DNA of 64,000 nt from Ophiostoma sp. CBS 140.51 (taxonomy: Eukaryota; Ascomycota; Sordariomycetes; Ophiostomatales; Ophiostomataceae). Of the stretch, positions 62,101-64,000 are shown piece by piece; positions within the stretch are counted from its first letter, which is position 1; the number at the start of each line of letters is the position of its first letter. A program made the position numbers and the translations under genes. Under the pieces are notes generated by a model that did not search any database, was not told where the DNA came from, and worked only from the letters and a program-made list of their open reading frames with translations. The DNA lies in the NCBI GenBank assembly GCA_029298735.1, contig JANSLP010000002.1:434001-498000 (forward strand). The letters are read 5' to 3'.

Positions 62101-62325
62101 TTTGGAGAGCGTGATGGCTGCAGTTTCCAAGCGAGCTACTTTGATCCTTCTGACATTGAGCACAGCCGGCATCCTCATGAGCTGCGGCGGCTTAAGAAGT
62201 CTGCGCCCCGTGTGCGGTTGGACTGGGTACACCATGGGTTGGGCACAGCCGCGATTGGGCCGGATACACGGGAGGAGTACTCGCTCAAGACGGAGGCGTT
62301 TGACTACGAAGTGACTTTGTCGTGA
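59128..62325 (+). CDS. GH2 LacZ-type beta-galactosidase family enzyme
   Basis: A single exon, 1065 residues, near the length of LacZ (1024). Domain order is sugar-binding (WQLQEAGRSGVGPRYTNMALPF, FEDQDQWWLSGIFRDVHLL), immunoglobulin-like, TIM barrel (NRHEHHPLSGR, AHYPND, DEADLETHGF), then the large C-terminal beta-galactosidase small-chain domain ending in GLGTAAIGPDT. The acid/base is E499 in SLGNESYHG and the nucleophile E564 in LLCEYLYGIGN. Mg ligands corresponding to LacZ E416/H418 are kept. Two LacZ substrate contacts are changed: H540 is Y567, and N604 appears to be His (THGYNFSD). No signal peptide, so cytosolic. The promoter shares the cluster operator. Lactose or a plant beta-galactoside is the default substrate, but another beta-glycoside is possible. 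Confidence 0.88.
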   Translation: MADTDTKRGANFAPVVPTPDWNNLAIIHRNTLPPRASFYNYTSTDAALRGDYDDALAHCLSGTWQFKLYPCSWRMPEGVAEQSTLDDLQSLEYTDIAVPGMWQLQEAGRSGVGPRYTNMALPFSVDPPNVPLFNNETGHYVRTFNVPPTLRGHQLRLRFEGVDAAFHVYLNGQAIGFSQGSRNPSEFDITEAVQEENNILSVVVYKWCVGTYFEDQDQWWLSGIFRDVHLLAFPRDVRIEDLKIETHLDAAYIDTVLQVEVRLNAPGTVALSLFDAEGQLVVSDKQTGHVEGNGQDGEGGCHIVFSLPVAHPNLWTAETPYLYKAILSVDSTTQAVSQSVGFRQVDRDHKRGVLLVNGQRIIFRGANRHEHHPLSGRAVPYEFMKTDLLRMKQHNINSIRTAHYPNDYRLYDLADRLGFYVLDEADLETHGFSQVELAALTEKERQLSTKGVISLECGRATEWITNDERYTPVYIDRLRQLVARDKNHACVVMWSLGNESYHGVNTKAAHDWVRAHGTTRPIHYEGDRDAEVVDLYSLMYSPIPDVMALLKDGPHKHKPILLCEYLYGIGNGAGAIAEYIELFHEHPRLQGGFVWQWASQGLLTHDDKTGEPFYGYGGDFHDVINDGRENTHGYNFSDHMTPKPALAELKQAMQPVRVVSASLSAITLQNRYDFAELDHLKCTWCVVRDGAVSEEIELALPECKPGQTVEVVINSVDAQKAAAFDKEAPHAELYMDVAFSLKKDTDWADAGHIVAAAQFRQRGPPPVLAAVSSTTTPRVEQVSPTNVVIHGRTSKWAMDLLTGELLSWTKNGQTVLSAPPKLGFYRPLTDHDEAGSGKLWTAKMLQHVASHTQKVVAQEGDGVVGVEVTARAGPPGLEWAFATTTTYTFGGDDTLRIRVHGTPFGANTPPTLARIGLDLVLDPALDTSSWFGRGPGESYRDRKMSQQVGNWTSPLDKLFTLFEYPQESGNRTDVRHVEFKGGADGLSLSAHFGERDGCSFQASYFDPSDIEHSRHPHELRRLKKSAPRVRLDWVHHGLGTAAIGPDTREEYSLKTEAFDYEVTLS

Positions 62326-62485
62326 GAGAAGTTGCCTAAAAAGAAAATAATAAAATAAAAATTTATATTGTATTCTACCATGCTATGCTATATGTATGTA
62401 CTTGTGTAGTTTTTGAATTAAATAAGAGGACGAGAGAAATATTACGACGCCACTGGCCTTTGGCCAGGCCTTGGGGATTGGCCGT

Positions 62486-64000
62486 CTACAGATCGACCGG
62501 CCACCTGCGCCGAATTGTGCCACCAAACTTATAAAAGATCACCGGAAGCGGTGTCATCATCAATGCAATGACGGCCAAGACGGTATTGCCTACGCCGTAA
62601 TCGAGGGAAGCATACAGGGGTGCACCCGCCAGAGGCAAAAATGCACCCATAATGGACATGGCTGTACGGTTGGCGGCGACAGCGGAGGCGGCAAAGGGCG
62701 TGAAGGCGTCAACCAGATACGTGACGACTGGAATAAAGATGCCAATAATGCCGACACCAAAGAACAAGAGACTGATGACGGGGCACGACCAGTGGACACG
62801 TTCCTGGGTCGACCAGCCGTACCAGAAGAGCGAGATGGGCACGCAGGCGGCATAGTAAACACAATGGGGCAGGCGCATCTCGGGTTCGTAGACGCCATTG
62901 TTGCGTTTTGTGAGGTTGGCGATTGTGCGGTCGTTTGTGGCCATGATGACAAAGAGGCCGAGGACCATGCCGATGCCGACTAAAAAGAAGGGAGTAGTGG
63001 TTAGTATCAATGTCGCCATTATCATTTGGATTCTATGAATACTTTGTGCTTGGATACTCACATGGTGCATAGGCCAGACCGGCAATGCTGACGTTCCAGC
63101 CATAGAGGTCGCCAAAGACGGCTGGGATGGTCGTGAACATGAGGTAAAGCATGCCGTACATGGTGGCAATGTAAAAGGACAGGAGGGATGCAATGGCCGA
63201 GCGAGTCAGAAGCTTGATGGGCCGGATAATACTCCGCATCAACACATCGCGGGTGCTCATCTTGCGGTTCAAGAGCGGGTACAGGTCGGCACGGCCGGTG
63301 GATTTGCGCATGCGGGCTGCCTTCTTTTGGAGAACGCATGGGGCATACGTCTCGGGCATGTAGACCGTCAAGCCAGCATTGGTGGTACCGGCGACAATCA
63401 GCAGCAGCCAGTAGGCCCAGCGCCAATCGAGGTACTCGACAATAAACCCGCCGCAGATGGGACCAATGGCTGGGCCAACGCTCTGGGCCATAGTGATCAG
63501 GGACATGGTGAAGGCACGCTTCTCGACGGGGAACAGATCAGCAACCATGGCGGGCGCAATAGTCATGACGGCCGAGCCACCAATGCCGGCAAACAGGCGC
63601 ATAACAATTAGGGCGGGCATCGAAGGTGCCAGAGCACTGCCGAGCAGCCACGCATTGAAAAACCAGGTGGCAAGAATGACGACCGGGTACCGGCCATAAA
63701 CTTCACTCAGAGGGCCGAGAAACAGAGGGCCAATGGCGTAGCCCAACACATAGATGGTGACACTGAATGAGCCAACAATTTCAGACGGTTCGTGCAGCTC
63801 AGCCATTGTGGCTGCAATACCGGGCGCCACCATGGACGATGCCAGCGGACTAAGGGTTGAGATGATGCCCATCATGATCATAATGTAGGTTTTCTTCCAC
63901 TGGGGGAAATTGCGTGGGTTGTCTGGATCTTCGACAGAGTCCCAGCCCACGAGACCATGTTCCAGGTCCATTAATGCCAGGGGCTCGGCCGTGACACCTG
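62486..64000 (-). CDS. DHA1-family MFS transporter (5' partial)
   Basis: On the minus strand. Exon 2 is 62979-62486; an 82-bp intron (62980-63061, GTGAGT..TAG) joins GLAYAP-FGIGMVLGLF; exon 1 runs from 63062 to the window edge. An ATG at 63971 is in frame, but the frame stays open upstream (..AEPLAL-M), so the true start probably lies outside. About 12 hydrophobic segments are visible across the two exons. The order DSVEDPDNPRNFPQWKK, GPLSEVYGRYPVVIL, RLFAGIGGSAVMTIAPAM, and MAQSVGPAIGPICGGFI is typical of DHA1 multidrug or toxin exporters (fluconazole/cycloheximide-resistance type). It converges on the GH2 gene with 160 bp between. Whether it belongs to the sugar cluster is unclear: exporters of this type are common next to many clusters. 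Confidence 0.85.

Noticed and set aside
1..64000. CRISPR arrays, bacterial operons, rRNA genes or transposable elements
   Set aside because: No regularly spaced repeats, rRNA sequence, transposase/reverse transcriptase domains or terminal repeats were seen; spliceosomal introns show the DNA is eukaryotic.

Overview
This 64 kb window comes from a filamentous ascomycete (Pezizomycotina, most likely a sordariomycete). Genes are widely spaced and transcribed from both strands. Introns are short (49-104 bp) with GT..AG ends, and branch sites of CTAAC/CTGAC type are seen in several. The proteins are typical fungal housekeeping orthologues with long Ser/Gly/Gln-rich disordered tails, a style seen for example in Ophiostomatales/Sporothrix; that narrower placement is a guess. 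I assign 20 protein genes (two cut by the window edges), one pseudogene and one intron-containing tRNA gene.

Region 1-50 kb is mostly conserved cell-biology genes: the 3' end of a SepH/Cdc7-type septation kinase; dihydrofolate synthase; a DUF218 protein; an alpha/beta hydrolase; tRNA-Ala; the LETM1/Mdm38 mitochondrial protein; sorting nexin Snx4; kexin; a very large PhoD-like phosphatase; the exon-junction protein Y14; a greatly extended CDC26-like APC/C subunit; TFIID subunit TAF2; a SAS4-domain chromatin protein; an IQ protein resembling the plant IQM family; a secreted Ser-rich protein followed by a decayed relative; and the PX protein YPT35. Between them lie long gene-free stretches, the largest being 3.5 kb between kexin and the PhoD gene.

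Region 51.7-64 kb looks like a sugar-utilisation cluster: a Zn2Cys6 regulator, a GH32 beta-fructosidase without a visible signal peptide, an alpha-glucoside-type MFS permease, a LacZ-type GH2 enzyme, and the 3' part of a DHA1-family MFS exporter. The GH32/permease divergent promoter and the GH2 promoter share a rare palindrome, TTGTCGG-N-CCGACA (three copies, none seen elsewhere in the window), and also share a GTACCGGTAC palindrome. The CGG-N-CCG core is what a Zn2Cys6 dimer would bind, so the simplest reading is a local regulon: the regulator switches on uptake of a disaccharide such as sucrose and its hydrolysis inside the cell. The GH2 enzyme departs from LacZ at two positions lining the galactose site, so its true substrate is open. 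This cluster and its operator are the most interesting part of the window.
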